Origin: Bacillota bacterium
GTDB taxonomy: Bacteria; Bacillota; SHA-98; Ch115
Length of the DNA: 64,000 nucleotides
Direction: 5' to 3'
Assembly: GCA_013178415.1 (NCBI GenBank)
Contig: JABLXA010000012.1
Location: 23,437 to 87,436 of the forward strand
Under the pieces are notes generated by a model. It did no database searches and was not told the origin of the DNA. It was given only the letters and a program-made list of their open reading frames with translations. Both the position numbers and the translations under genes were made by a program. Shown piece after piece: positions 47,002 through 56,106 of this stretch. The first letter of the stretch is position 1; each line of letters starts with the position of its first letter.

Positions 47002-47715
47002 TCATCTCCCGGTACCGGATTCGACCAGCGCTGTGAGTCCCGGGGGACGTGGAACGCGACAGCTATCATATAGCTTTAGTCTTAAATACACCCATGGATC
47101 ATCACAATCCCCACCGCGGTTCCTATCCAAGATGACCGTGACGCGCGCACTGATATGCATCCCCTCATCCATTCTTGGCGCCAGCATCTCTGCCAGCGTT
47201 CGCCGGAGGTAGCCCAAATCCTTACTTGCGGTGGTGATGACCCGGATGGCGTTGGGATCGTACGGATTAACCGTCTCATGCAGCAAATATACTTCATCAC
47301 CCACCTTGAGAGTCTTGATATTCTTCGGACGGTCGTCATATCTGGTCCCGACCACGCGTGCATAGAATTCATCTACTTTTTCATAATAGTCATAGACCTC
47401 GGTCATCCGCTCGCCAAGGAGCACTCCCCACATGAAGCCCTGCGGAACATACTTCCCACCGGGGGGATGGCTGAAGGAATGGTGATACTCATCCGCAAAT
47501 GCATTGAGCAGAATATCGGATGGAACAAGCTCCTTTACCAGCTTGATCTCCTGCCGTCTCCACCTGGGAACTTCATTGAGATCACAAATCCCGGGCAGCA
47601 AGGCGCCCTGGCGCAAAAACGCGATGCCCCTCAGCATGGTACCTAGATGGTAATCATGCTCGCCGAAATCATCGAGCAGCCCCTTCGAAAGTGCCTCTTG
47701 AATGACATCCTTCAT
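47002..47715 (-). CDS. HIRAN-domain protein
   Basis: A 237-residue protein on the minus strand. Residues about 115-215 match the HIRAN domain: EFYARVVGTRYDDRPKNI, VGDEVYLLHETVNPYDPNAI, RVITTASKDLGYLRRTLAEM. HIRAN binds single-stranded DNA ends and is often fused to helicases; here it follows a 110-residue helical N-terminal domain without known motif. It may act in repair. It is transcribed toward the phosphoribosyltransferase gene, convergent with it. Confidence 0.7.
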   Translation of the reverse strand: MKDVIQEALSKGLLDDFGEHDYHLGTMLRGIAFLRQGALLPGICDLNEVPRWRRQEIKLVKELVPSDILLNAFADEYHHSFSHPPGGKYVPQGFMWGVLLGERMTEVYDYYEKVDEFYARVVGTRYDDRPKNIKTLKVGDEVYLLHETVNPYDPNAIRVITTASKDLGYLRRTLAEMLAPRMDEGMHISARVTVILDRNRGGDCDDPWVYLRLKLYDSCRVPRPPGLTALVESGTGR

Positions 47716-48077
47716 TATGCATCCCCCGCAGAATAAGACTTCGTGGAAAGACCGAGCGTATCCTGGTCATATCTCTAGCCCCTGCCGAAGGTGAGAAAGG
47801 CGCTTGACTCCGCCGTTCGGGTTCCCTTACTTCCGCGTCTCCTCGGTTAGGCTGCTTCAACACTCATCAGTATGGTACAATTATGGAACACTGCCCGGGG
47901 AAATACAAGAGGACCCTGTAAGGATGCGCCCCGCAAGGATACATTCTCTGCTTGGATGCTTCCTCTTTCTGGCCAGTCAGTAAGGAGCCCCGGCTTTCTC
48001 CTTAAGGCCTCCAGATATGCCTACGAAAGCTTCTTGATCTTGGTTTGATGGTAGAAGCCGGCATTCGAGGGAAAATA

Positions 48078-48107
48078 TTGACAACAGAAAAGATAATATG
48101 ATAAAAT
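48078..48107 (+). promoter_or_regulatory. Predicted cas operon promoter
   Basis: TTGACA (48078-48083), 18-nt spacer, TAAAAT (48102-48107) with a TG one base before it (extended -10). Transcription would start near 48,114. That leaves a 5' leader of about 340 nt before cas6, which contains the degenerate repeats. The start region is the predicted target of the guide-like segment downstream. Confidence 0.65.
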
Positions 48108-48109
48108 TA

Positions 48110-48127
48110 TTACATTAACAACTAACA
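48110..48127 (-). promoter_or_regulatory. Predicted target of the guide-like RNA at the cas promoter
   Basis: The minus strand here matches the first 18 nt of the spacer-like segment (48214-48231) at 16 of 18 positions; the mismatches are at 6 and 12. The 3 nt 5' of the matching strand read CCT. It overlaps the predicted transcription start, so a bound Cascade would block initiation. Confidence 0.6.
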
Positions 48128-48176
48128 AGGAAAGTATTGATTTTTATATCTTCGCGGACGGAAGACAGATCTTCAG

Positions 48177-48290
48177 CCCGCTATGTTAGACCGGCAGAAA
48201 ACGGGACTGAAAATGTTAATTGTTTATGTAAAGAAATGGCGATACATGTTTTTTGACCCGATTTTGACCCGATGACGAGGGGGTGACACG
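48177..48290 (+). ncRNA. CreR-like element: two degenerate CRISPR repeats around a pseudo-spacer
   Basis: Aligned without gaps to the 37-nt array repeat, 48187-48212 matches positions 11-36 at 18 of 26, mainly the 3' handle side (GGGACTGAAA against GGGATTGAAA). 48264-48282 matches positions 11-29 at 19 of 19 (TTGACCCGATGACGAGGGG). The two copies lie 77 nt apart, the same as the first array unit. Between them is a 40-nt pseudo-spacer (48214-48253) starting TGTTAATTGTTTATGTAA. An 11-nt tandem duplication (TTTTGACCCGA) marks the second repeat. This is the pseudo-repeat/spacer/pseudo-repeat plan of cas-regulating RNAs known from type I and V systems. Processing by Cas6 is inferred. Confidence 0.65.
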
Positions 48291-48454
48291 GTTGATTGAG
48301 TGTGGTAAAGCGTCGCGGCGGGTGGAAATACGCCGGACGAAGCGGCGGAAATTTGTGGCGACCGACGCGACTGGCCTGACGCTTGTGCCGGAATGGGTAC
48401 AGCAAAGTGCATCAAGAGAGTATAGCGCAAGCTATCACGAAAGGGATGGGGCCC

Positions 48455-49672
48455 ATGAACACATGTGATTATGAGTCAGCTTTTCCTGAAACCATCCCGG
48501 CCAGGGGTATCGAGGGTTTCAGGGTTGCCAGGTATGAGTTTGTCATTGAAGCTCTTGAGACCCTCTCCTTGCCCGATTATAAGGGCTCCACATTGAGAGG
48601 CGGGTTTGGAGCGGCATTCAGAAATGTCTCCTGTTCAGCTCGGAAAAGCGATTGCCGGACATGTGTACTCAAGCCTGCATGTCCATATGCTTATGTTTTC
48701 GAGACCGCGCCACCTGAAGGATCAGAGGTATTGAAAAAATTCGAGCATGTGCCTCATCCCTTTGTCCTGGAGCCGCCTCAAACTCGAAAACGGGAATTCG
48801 CCCCGGGTGAGGAGATTCCTTTCGGGCTGGTCCTCATCGGTCGAGGAATCGAGTTTCTCCCCTATTTTATCGTGGCCTTCCAGGAATTTGGGAGGACGGG
48901 GATCGGGCGGGGTCGAGGAAGATTTCGACTGGCACGGATTTATTCTACTATAGGAAGGAGCCTCAATAGCCTTGCCAGCCCGCCACTGGCGGCTGCCGTG
49001 GATGACCGCGATGAATCCGGCAGCTTATCGTCGACCACTATTGAGAGGCGCCTCGATGCAGCCCACGGCCCGCTCATATTCGACGGCCAGGAGAACAAGG
49101 TCTATACCCGTGATACAGTCATTAGCTGGGACGACATCCAGGAGACCGCAACCGCGCTCCTGACACATATCTCCGGAGATACCGGACGACAGCTGGCCCA
49201 CGGTGATCCTACTATTTCCAATAGCGGCCCCCATGTAATGGCCCCCCGCGTAATGGTTGTATTTCAGACCATGACACGTCTGAAGTTCCAGGGGGGGTTC
49301 GAGGATCGCCCGGAGTTTCATATCTTGGTCCGCAGCTTGCTCCGGCGGATCTCATCACTTCTCTACTTCCATCACGAGACCAGGCTGGACATAGACTTTC
49401 GCGGATTTATCTCCCGCGCGGAGGGGGTCCACCTGGTAGCACATGACACGCACTGGGTTGACTGGGAGAGGTACTCAAGCAGGCAGGATGCCCGGATGAA
49501 ACTAGGCGGGATTGTCGGTACTGCGGTTTATGAGTTCAAGGATATGGGCTCCGTGGTACTCTTCCTACCGTGGCTTGTTCTCGGGCAGTATGTTCACGCG
49601 GGGAAGGGAGCGACTTTCGGACTTGGTCAACTCGCCGTTATGTCCCATTCTCCACAGGCAGCCAATGGCTAA
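48455..49672 (+). CDS. cas6: Cas6 pre-crRNA endoribonuclease
   Basis: A 405-residue RAMP protein. KGSTLRGGFGAAFRNVSC near the start, a four-cysteine insertion (CRTCVLKPACPYAYV) and the C-terminal glycine-rich loop GKGATFGLGQL are typical of the Cas6 family that carries a zinc-like insert. It cuts repeats in the pre-crRNA to leave an 8-nt 5' handle, here probably ATTGAAAT. ATG 48455 has GAAAGGGA eight bases upstream; the earlier in-frame ATG at 48446 lies within that site. First gene of the operon, about 100 bp before cas3'. Confidence 0.85.
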   Translation: MNTCDYESAFPETIPARGIEGFRVARYEFVIEALETLSLPDYKGSTLRGGFGAAFRNVSCSARKSDCRTCVLKPACPYAYVFETAPPEGSEVLKKFEHVPHPFVLEPPQTRKREFAPGEEIPFGLVLIGRGIEFLPYFIVAFQEFGRTGIGRGRGRFRLARIYSTIGRSLNSLASPPLAAAVDDRDESGSLSSTTIERRLDAAHGPLIFDGQENKVYTRDTVISWDDIQETATALLTHISGDTGRQLAHGDPTISNSGPHVMAPRVMVVFQTMTRLKFQGGFEDRPEFHILVRSLLRRISSLLYFHHETRLDIDFRGFISRAEGVHLVAHDTHWVDWERYSSRQDARMKLGGIVGTAVYEFKDMGSVVLFLPWLVLGQYVHAGKGATFGLGQLAVMSHSPQAANG

Positions 49673-49719
49673 ATCCAGCCATCATCGCCGGGCAGCGACA
49701 TTTATCGTGTGTCGCGACA

Positions 49720-49748
49720 TGGTGATATCATCAATAGTGATATCACCA
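49720..49748. other. Perfect hairpin between cas6 and cas3'
   Basis: TGGTGATATCA (49720-49730) and TGATATCACCA (49738-49748) form an 11-bp stem with a 7-nt loop, 28 bp before the cas3' start. No T-run follows. It may adjust the ratio of Cas6 to the rest (attenuation or RNA cleavage) or be an operator. Confidence 0.55.
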
Positions 49749-49776
49749 GGGGAAAGAATACAGGGGGAGATCGCCG

Positions 49777-52524
49777 ATGCCCACAAATACCATAAACATA
49801 TGCGTAACCAACACTGCGCCAAAACCCGCGGAGCGCATCCCGTCGAGATCTCTCGCGCTGTTCCAAGCATATGCTTCCAAGGAATACGGTCAGGCCCTAT
49901 GCCCTTTCGAGCATCAAGCCTCGGTGTTTGAACGTATAGAGAAGGACCAGGAAGTTCGCCTCATCGCCGGGACCGCCTCGGGGAAGACTCTGGCCGTCGC
50001 TGTGCCTCTTTTCGCCAAGCTCAAGGCTAGCGAGATTCGCCACGCGCTTTTCATGTATCCGACGGTCGCCCTGCTTGAAGACCAGCGGCGCGTCATGGAT
50101 AGCCTCGCGGAAATATCAGGGCTAGAAGCTGGCGAGCTGCGCGGCGGCATGAGCCGCTCCCGGTTGATAGCGGCACTTATCAAACCAGTGATCCTGGCGA
50201 CACCTGACGAGATATACTGGTTCTTTCGGAGGAATATCAAGTATAGCGGCTTGCTCATATATGGCCTGTGCCAGGTCGACGAGTTCGTCCTGGATGAGGC
50301 TCACCTCTTCAACGGGCTAATGTTGAGGAATTTTGAGCATCTATGGAAGCGCATAAGGTTCCTGGCGGGTAACCTAGGTAAATCGCCGAGGTTGCATATT
50401 CTTACAGCAACTCCCACAGAAGGTCTAGAGCGGCTCAACGACGCACATCCCATCGTAGGAAAGTCAAAATGCGGTGATGTGCAGGTTGAATTCCGTGTGA
50501 GCGGTCGCCGTGAACGTGCGCAAGATTTGGCGCATACGGTCGACGAGGCGCTCGTGGAGGGCGGGAAGAAAGTGCTCGTCGTGTGCAACTCTGCTCGCAC
50601 AGCACACCAATTGTTTGAGAAGTATAAGGTCGAAGACACCGCCGCGATACCGGTTCAACACAAGCTGAGGTTTGGAAAGCTTCCTCTCGGTGCTCTCAGC
50701 GCATGGCTGGACAGGATCGGCGCTGACAGACAGCTCATGAATGAGCTGGGCCAGCGGCTATTTAAAGAGGAGGATGTGGTTCTCGCGGATGTCCCTGGCG
50801 GAACACACCTGGAAGTCCCGCTCCAGGATCTGGTTGCGCACGCTATGGAGGCACTAGAACGGCAGTGTTGGCGCATCAAGAGGGCACTTTGGGAACGTGC
50901 CCAGCGCCCGGGTGAGACCTGCGAGTCCCTGCTGAACAACCGTCCTTTGCCTTGTCGCATAATCGCCGTAGTACGTAGAGAGCTGGAAGCCGCAACAGAC
51001 ATCAAGGAACAGCAGACCATCATAGACCAGTGGCTTGCTGACACCGGAGATAAGATAAGCGGCATTCAGCAGGATCCCATTCACTGCGAGGCGCCTGAGT
51101 TCAAAGAATTGGGGGATGCATTTGTATCCGTAGGTATCGATAAAAACCTGGCATTTCTCATGGTAAAACGATTGGTTCTTGAAATGAAAGCTGACCCAGC
51201 GCAAGTCCCTGTGCGTGGCATGAGCCACCGCCCCGTATATTTGCGCTGGCTTGATCAAGCGGTAGGGACCGAAGCCGCAGAGGCAATACGGCGTGCCGCC
51301 GCACAAGGTCTGCAATCGGGTGAACTTGATGTAGAATGCCGGCACATCGGGGTATGGAAAGATGCAGGCATCCCCGTCATCGTTTATTCAGGTAGTATGG
51401 CGAAGCAGGCGCGCACGGGCCTGATAGATGTATTCAGGGATCTGGAGCAGGCGGTGTTGATATCTACGTCAGCCGTCGAAGTGGGCGTTGACTTTTATGC
51501 AGATACGCTCATCACTGAGGAATGTGAGAGTAGCTCTTTCCTCCAGCGCTTCGGGCGAGTTGGACGGCATGAAGATGCCAGCAAGGTGATCACGCTGGTG
51601 GATGGTGATTCATATTCCATCCTCAGCCCTCTTGACGGGACAAGTATGGATAGAGAAAGATTCTCCTCTAAGATCAGAGAAGTTTTCCCCCAACGAAACT
51701 ACACGGATGGTTCGCAGCTTCTTGACGCAAGCCACTACCTTGTCAATGAGCAGCTGGGGCGGACCGGCCGGAGGCTTAATGAAATGGCAGAATTCTTGAA
51801 GGTCAGGCCAATTGCCGAAAAGGTGCGCGCAGCAGACATTGAGCTCAGTTTTGGGCTACGAGGCACTATGCCACAGATTGCGCTCCGAGATGGGGTCGCC
51901 AAGGACGCGTTTTATCTACTCCGCTACATAAACGATGAAGATCTCCGTCCTTCTGATTCGCCATTTTTGGCGGCGCGGGCAAAGACCTGGTTTACTTCAT
52001 TGATTTTCAAGCCGGCGTCGTCTGATATATTAGTGGACCTGGAAGAGACTCTTAAGGCGAGTAAGTATCTTTTCGTATTGGAAGGGTCCAATGTTTGCGT
52101 TCTCTCACAACCCGCAGTGGGCTGGACTTATCTGGAGAAAATGCTCGCGTACTTTGGCCGGGTCGGCGCTTGGAACAAGACACATCCCGGCAACTTCATG
52201 CTCCTTTATGGCGATGTTTATCTATCCCGCGTCGACCGTGAAATACAGGATCTTATGCCAGTGCGGAACAGCGATCAGGACCCGGTATTCATTCCGAATC
52301 AAACTTACCTCTTCTTATTTGGCTGGACCAATGCGGACGAGACGCGCCGTCTTCTAGAGGAAACGAGAGTGGCAGATTGGGAGGAATTGTATTACGATTG
52401 GAACCAACTCAAATACGCCTCGGGGGCCGGCATGCCAGGAGGCATGGTCATCCTGGAAAACGCCACAGGTGCATGCTTTGCCGCATACAGGGAGTTGGTG
52501 AATCATGTTGGTCGAAAAGTTTAA
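49777..52524 (+). CDS. cas3: Cas3' helicase (no HD domain)
   Basis: A 915-residue DExD/H helicase. Motif I is AGTASGKT (about residue 67-74), motif Ia FMYPTVALLEDQ, motif II LDEAH, motif III LTATPTEG, and motif VI FLQRFGRVGRHE. There is no HD nuclease at either end, so the nuclease must come from the next gene (52505). It unwinds target DNA recruited by Cascade. The helicase-only form is the type found in I-D. Starts at ATG 49777 with GGGGGAG upstream; overlaps the HD gene by 20 bp. Confidence 0.85.
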   Translation: MPTNTINICVTNTAPKPAERIPSRSLALFQAYASKEYGQALCPFEHQASVFERIEKDQEVRLIAGTASGKTLAVAVPLFAKLKASEIRHALFMYPTVALLEDQRRVMDSLAEISGLEAGELRGGMSRSRLIAALIKPVILATPDEIYWFFRRNIKYSGLLIYGLCQVDEFVLDEAHLFNGLMLRNFEHLWKRIRFLAGNLGKSPRLHILTATPTEGLERLNDAHPIVGKSKCGDVQVEFRVSGRRERAQDLAHTVDEALVEGGKKVLVVCNSARTAHQLFEKYKVEDTAAIPVQHKLRFGKLPLGALSAWLDRIGADRQLMNELGQRLFKEEDVVLADVPGGTHLEVPLQDLVAHAMEALERQCWRIKRALWERAQRPGETCESLLNNRPLPCRIIAVVRRELEAATDIKEQQTIIDQWLADTGDKISGIQQDPIHCEAPEFKELGDAFVSVGIDKNLAFLMVKRLVLEMKADPAQVPVRGMSHRPVYLRWLDQAVGTEAAEAIRRAAAQGLQSGELDVECRHIGVWKDAGIPVIVYSGSMAKQARTGLIDVFRDLEQAVLISTSAVEVGVDFYADTLITEECESSSFLQRFGRVGRHEDASKVITLVDGDSYSILSPLDGTSMDRERFSSKIREVFPQRNYTDGSQLLDASHYLVNEQLGRTGRRLNEMAEFLKVRPIAEKVRAADIELSFGLRGTMPQIALRDGVAKDAFYLLRYINDEDLRPSDSPFLAARAKTWFTSLIFKPASSDILVDLEETLKASKYLFVLEGSNVCVLSQPAVGWTYLEKMLAYFGRVGAWNKTHPGNFMLLYGDVYLSRVDREIQDLMPVRNSDQDPVFIPNQTYLFLFGWTNADETRRLLEETRVADWEELYYDWNQLKYASGAGMPGGMVILENATGACFAAYRELVNHVGRKV

Positions 52525-53272
52525 GGGTATGCTGGGCAAGTCGGCGCATGGAGGCCAAACACTCTATGATCATTCCATGGCTTCCGCGAGGATCGCATGC
52601 CGGGTGCTTACCGACAGCCGATTTGCGCCCGATTGGTTCCCAAGCCAGAAACGCGACCAGATCCTGTTCGCGATATTCATGCACGATGTGGGTAAACTCG
52701 ACCCTGCATTCGGGGCTATGTTGGAGGCTGCCCGAAGCGGGCAACCGTTACCCTCAAAGCGAGTAAAGCATGAAGCGAGTACCCTCGACTTTGAATCGCT
52801 GATCATCGAAACGGAAGAGGAAGTGAAAGACCATCTGCGCGCTATTTTTGGGTACCGTTTCACGTCGACGATTGACCTCAACGAGGTGTTTGCATTCGCG
52901 GTCACACACCACGGATTATTCTATATCTCCTTCGAGAAGCGGGACGATCAAATAGTCCGACGTATCCGTCGCGAATGGACGGTGTTCAACTATGGCGAAG
53001 TGGCCCGCATTACATTGGCGGACCTACTTTTCGACTATCACCCAATGGGCGGTCTGGTGATGATTTCGGATCTGCTTGCCTCCTTTTGCCATGAGCGACA
53101 GATTGACGATGCCGATGAAATCATCAATAAGGCTCATTCTCTGAGGGAATTGGTGGATCTCTTGCTCCGGGAAGGAGCGGATCAGGTGGTTGAGCGCAGC
53201 ATTCAGGAGTATGAACCACGCACCGGAGGCCTGCATGATATACTCACTTTATTAGCGGGAGGGCTAACATAA
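52505..53272 (+). CDS. Stand-alone HD nuclease (Cas3''-like)
   Basis: A 255-residue HD-domain protein. Metal ligands are visible in order: LYDHSMASARI, FAIFMHDVGKLDP (the HD pair), RVKHEAS, VTHHGLFYI (paired His) and MISDLLAS (C-terminal Asp). The order matches Cas3/Cas10d HD nucleases that cut single-stranded DNA. In ordinary I-D systems this domain forms the N-terminus of Cas10d; here it is its own gene, overlapping both cas3' and the large-subunit gene. It probably acts with Cas3' or docks on the large subunit. Confidence 0.75.
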   Translation: MLVEKFKGMLGKSAHGGQTLYDHSMASARIACRVLTDSRFAPDWFPSQKRDQILFAIFMHDVGKLDPAFGAMLEAARSGQPLPSKRVKHEASTLDFESLIIETEEEVKDHLRAIFGYRFTSTIDLNEVFAFAVTHHGLFYISFEKRDDQIVRRIRREWTVFNYGEVARITLADLLFDYHPMGGLVMISDLLASFCHERQIDDADEIINKAHSLRELVDLLLREGADQVVERSIQEYEPRTGGLHDILTLLAGGLT

Positions 53273-55407
53273 TGGACGATATTGGCGATATTATCCTGAG
53301 TCAGGCGGAAAATGCTGTCAAGAAGTTGGGAGTAAGAGATATCGTTTCACCTGAAGAGGTTGCCCGCAGCATAACCAGTCGGTCCACATATTGGGAGAAG
53401 CCCATGCCGACCGGCGAGCGTTTGCTGTTTATCCGGCTCTTCTCAGGTGTCGTCCAACGAGAGGAGACTTTCCTCGGGAATATTCTCTTTAATGCATTCT
53501 TGAGTAAGGCGTTTCTGCGGGCGGTCTCGGAGAGAAATCTGGGCCACATGGAGCTGGTGGCAAACGACCTCGAGAATTACTACTTCCTGGCGCGCACCAC
53601 AGGCGGCATAGAAGAGCTTGCAGGCGCGCTGCGCGCCGAGGTAGAGCGCAGCTTGCCGGATCTATTCTTCGGCGCCCCCAGCGAGTCGCAGGGGATCTAT
53701 GGAGACCTGGGCCGCATGTTTACTTTTCGTAAGAGCGACTTTGAGCCATTCCCTGTATATGCTATACCACATTTCCTTGCGCCTAATCTCGAAAAGGCGG
53801 TTCGCGAGCAGGTACGGAAGCTGCTGACAGGAGATCAATCCGCCAATTCTATCAGAACGATACTTGCTGCAATTGCATTTTTTTACGGTCGCACGAGCAG
53901 CGGCAGCGGTGACGCTCAAAGCTTCCCCAATTTCGCCGACCATCTTGTAAATGACGCCGGTTACGATGGGTTGCTTAAGGCGGATGAGGTAAGGCGAGCA
54001 TTCAATATTCCTGAGGTTACCAAGGCCGCTATAAAGGAAAGCATCGACACTGAAAGGTATAGCAGGCAGGAATTAAGAGCCCTGCTCTCGGGGCTACTGG
54101 ACTCCTTCGCGACAAGTATTGATAGTGGCTCGGGCAAATGGTTTATGGGGTTCTTACATAAGAAGGAAAAATTCATAGCCCTGCCGGCACATGATTATGT
54201 TGATTTGCTCCTTGCCGACATCCAGCTTGGATACCATCTATTTCGACGAATAACCGTCGCAAAGCGGGTACCCTGCCGGCTATGCAACATAGCAGAGGCT
54301 CTTGTCGAGGATCGGTACGTGACAATGGGCCTCAACTCATTCAAGTTCAACAACCAAAGTGTCCGACATCAGGCAGCAAAAGTATGCCCAAGGTGCGCGC
54401 TATATTCATACCTCGCTCAAAAGCTGCTGGGCACCGAGATGGTATCGGCAGGTGGCAAGCTGCCGCAGGTTCCAAAGACCTATAACCTCATTTTTCATTA
54501 TGGCATGCATACCAATGATGAAATACAGCTCCTGGCCTCCCGGATCGACCAACTCTGGGATCTGATACGGCGACACCGTGACATAGAACAGATAAGACGA
54601 GAGAACGTAAGGCAGGTTCAGGCGCTGGCTGAGAAAATGGACCATGAACGAGATGCCGCGAGAAGGTCAAAGCTGGCAGAAGAGCTCGCTTCCAAGAAGT
54701 CCGATCTGGAAGTGGTGCAGGCCAACCTTGCCAATGCCGAACAAGACATAACACATAGTTTCCCATGGCTGAAGGAAATGGGCGGGTCGCTTGTTCCCGC
54801 TGAAAATTGTTTTCTCGATATAATGGCCAATCTGCAAATTTCGGAGACCAGAGTGGAAAGGCATGTGTTGGGGCTGGGAATTGACGGCTATCGAATGATA
54901 CTCTTTGTGCTCCCTCAGATCCGCGCGCCACGCGATGCCAAGGAACACGATTTCGCGCAGCGCCGATTTTCCAATAGCCGTATCACCGTGACCGTGCTCC
55001 TGTCATTTCTGCGAGAGCTATGCGGCTGTGACGGTCCATTTTATTACCAGTCGCTCCCGACGCTCAGTCTCGATGCATTCCGGCGCGACACGTTCTACGT
55101 CCGAAATGAACCAATTGATATTGCGCAGGTACATGATGAATATGAGGTCGTCACCCAATTGGCCTGGAAACTTGTCCACCAGCGTGGAAGCGAGGGGTTT
55201 GTTCGAAAGGTGGTGCTTGCCGAGAGACTGCTCGAAGATCCATTAGCCACTTTTGCGGAGGTGATGCGAGATAGCCCGGTACTAGGGCAGACGAAAGGAT
55301 CGTACAAACGGCTCCCGGGAAACTACCGGCAGGATTGGGGCGCATATAACATGACAGAATATGCAAAGTTCATCAACAAGCTCTGGAGACTTCAGGAGGT
55401 GAAATAA
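53272..55407 (+). CDS. cas10d: Cas10d-like large subunit without HD domain
   Basis: A 711-residue protein between HD nuclease and Cas7. It has a treble-clef zinc finger (CRLC about residue 343, CPRC about 379), a long coiled coil (about 445-500) and a palm-like C-terminal region, but no GGDD cyclase motif, consistent with the inactive Cas10d palm. The first residues have no HD motif, unlike normal Cas10d. It would recognise the PAM and hold the complex. Its start overlaps the HD gene stop (TAATG). Assigned by context, size and zinc finger rather than by close sequence match. Confidence 0.65.
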   Translation: MDDIGDIILSQAENAVKKLGVRDIVSPEEVARSITSRSTYWEKPMPTGERLLFIRLFSGVVQREETFLGNILFNAFLSKAFLRAVSERNLGHMELVANDLENYYFLARTTGGIEELAGALRAEVERSLPDLFFGAPSESQGIYGDLGRMFTFRKSDFEPFPVYAIPHFLAPNLEKAVREQVRKLLTGDQSANSIRTILAAIAFFYGRTSSGSGDAQSFPNFADHLVNDAGYDGLLKADEVRRAFNIPEVTKAAIKESIDTERYSRQELRALLSGLLDSFATSIDSGSGKWFMGFLHKKEKFIALPAHDYVDLLLADIQLGYHLFRRITVAKRVPCRLCNIAEALVEDRYVTMGLNSFKFNNQSVRHQAAKVCPRCALYSYLAQKLLGTEMVSAGGKLPQVPKTYNLIFHYGMHTNDEIQLLASRIDQLWDLIRRHRDIEQIRRENVRQVQALAEKMDHERDAARRSKLAEELASKKSDLEVVQANLANAEQDITHSFPWLKEMGGSLVPAENCFLDIMANLQISETRVERHVLGLGIDGYRMILFVLPQIRAPRDAKEHDFAQRRFSNSRITVTVLLSFLRELCGCDGPFYYQSLPTLSLDAFRRDTFYVRNEPIDIAQVHDEYEVVTQLAWKLVHQRGSEGFVRKVVLAERLLEDPLATFAEVMRDSPVLGQTKGSYKRLPGNYRQDWGAYNMTEYAKFINKLWRLQEVK

Positions 55408-55408
55408 A

Positions 55409-56104
55409 GTGGCGATGCAGGTTGACCGCGAAGTCATTGATGACTTTTGTCCTCGGTTATTCCGATTGCTTGACAACCTGGATTTGCTCCCCCGCCGTTT
55501 ATCGGCGAAACCAAATGAATTCGAGAAATATCCGCGTCTACTTTTTGGGTGCATCCAGCGGTACAACGACGTAGAGGCAGGTTTCAAGGAGTGGGAAAGC
55601 CGTATCCTCCGCGAAACCGCATATAAGGACGAGTATTATCTTGAAATCGAAGCCTTAAGGCAGTGGATGCTTGCCCATGGCGAGGCATTTGCAAAGAAGT
55701 CAAATATCCAACATCTCTCCACCAGTCTATATGCAAGATTATTCCAGTATCTTTACCCTCGCAGGGTGCTGGCTAATGCATATTGCCTAAAACATAGGGG
55801 CGAACCAGAGGTCCTAAGCAGGTTTAAGAGATTTGTTGACGCGAGAGATGGAGAGACAAGGCAAGCTGCAAAGGTAGAGTTGGAGCAGCTTCTTGACACC
55901 GATTTTCAACAATCGGTCGAGCCGGCAGTCGCGAACCTGATGACCGCATATGCCGACGATTGGAAAACAATTATCAACGATGTAAAGAGAAATGTGATGG
56001 CCGGGGCCAGGTATTACCACAAGGTACTAACCGGTGAACAGGCGCCTGTTTCATCAGAGGCGGGAGCTCAAATCGAAAACTATGAAAAGGCTGAGGAGGA
56101 ATAA
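55409..56104 (+). CDS. Helical Cascade-associated protein, candidate Cas11-like small subunit
   Basis: A 231-residue protein located between the large subunit and Cas7. It is almost wholly helical (PRLFRLLDNLDLLPRRLSAK, EIEALRQWMLAHGEAFAKKS, EPAVANLMTAYADDWKTIIN) with acidic tail. In I-D, the small subunit is made from the 3' end of cas10d by internal translation; here a separate gene of suitable size and fold sits exactly there. This makes a dedicated Cas11-like role likely but unproven. GTG 55409 has GGAGGTG eight bases upstream. Confidence 0.5.
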   Translation: MAMQVDREVIDDFCPRLFRLLDNLDLLPRRLSAKPNEFEKYPRLLFGCIQRYNDVEAGFKEWESRILRETAYKDEYYLEIEALRQWMLAHGEAFAKKSNIQHLSTSLYARLFQYLYPRRVLANAYCLKHRGEPEVLSRFKRFVDARDGETRQAAKVELEQLLDTDFQQSVEPAVANLMTAYADDWKTIINDVKRNVMAGARYYHKVLTGEQAPVSSEAGAQIENYEKAEEE

Positions 56105-56106
56105 CC

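Larger units (their letters stand above)
47716..48454. other. Intergenic region upstream of the cas operon
   Basis: This 739-bp region holds the divergent starts of the HIRAN gene and the cas operon. The right half carries a strong promoter (48078-48107) and a repeat-spacer-repeat relic (48177-48290). A GTG-initiated 61-codon frame at 48283-48468 (basic, RRVEIRRTKRRKFVATDATG) overlaps cas6 slightly, but has no proper ribosome site and is not called. The left half (47,716-48,060) shows nothing recognisable. Confidence 0.5.

Noticed and set aside
48283..48468. 61-codon basic ORF between the degenerate repeat and cas6, first considered as a toxin-like peptide
   Set aside because: The GTG directly abuts GAGGGG with no spacing, the product matches nothing, and it overlaps cas6. 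Not enough support, though a CreT-like toxin should be kept in mind.
53272..55407. Cyclic-oligoadenylate signalling by the Cas10-like protein
   Set aside because: No GGDD motif is present and no CARF-domain effector occurs in the locus, so type III-style signalling is not supported.
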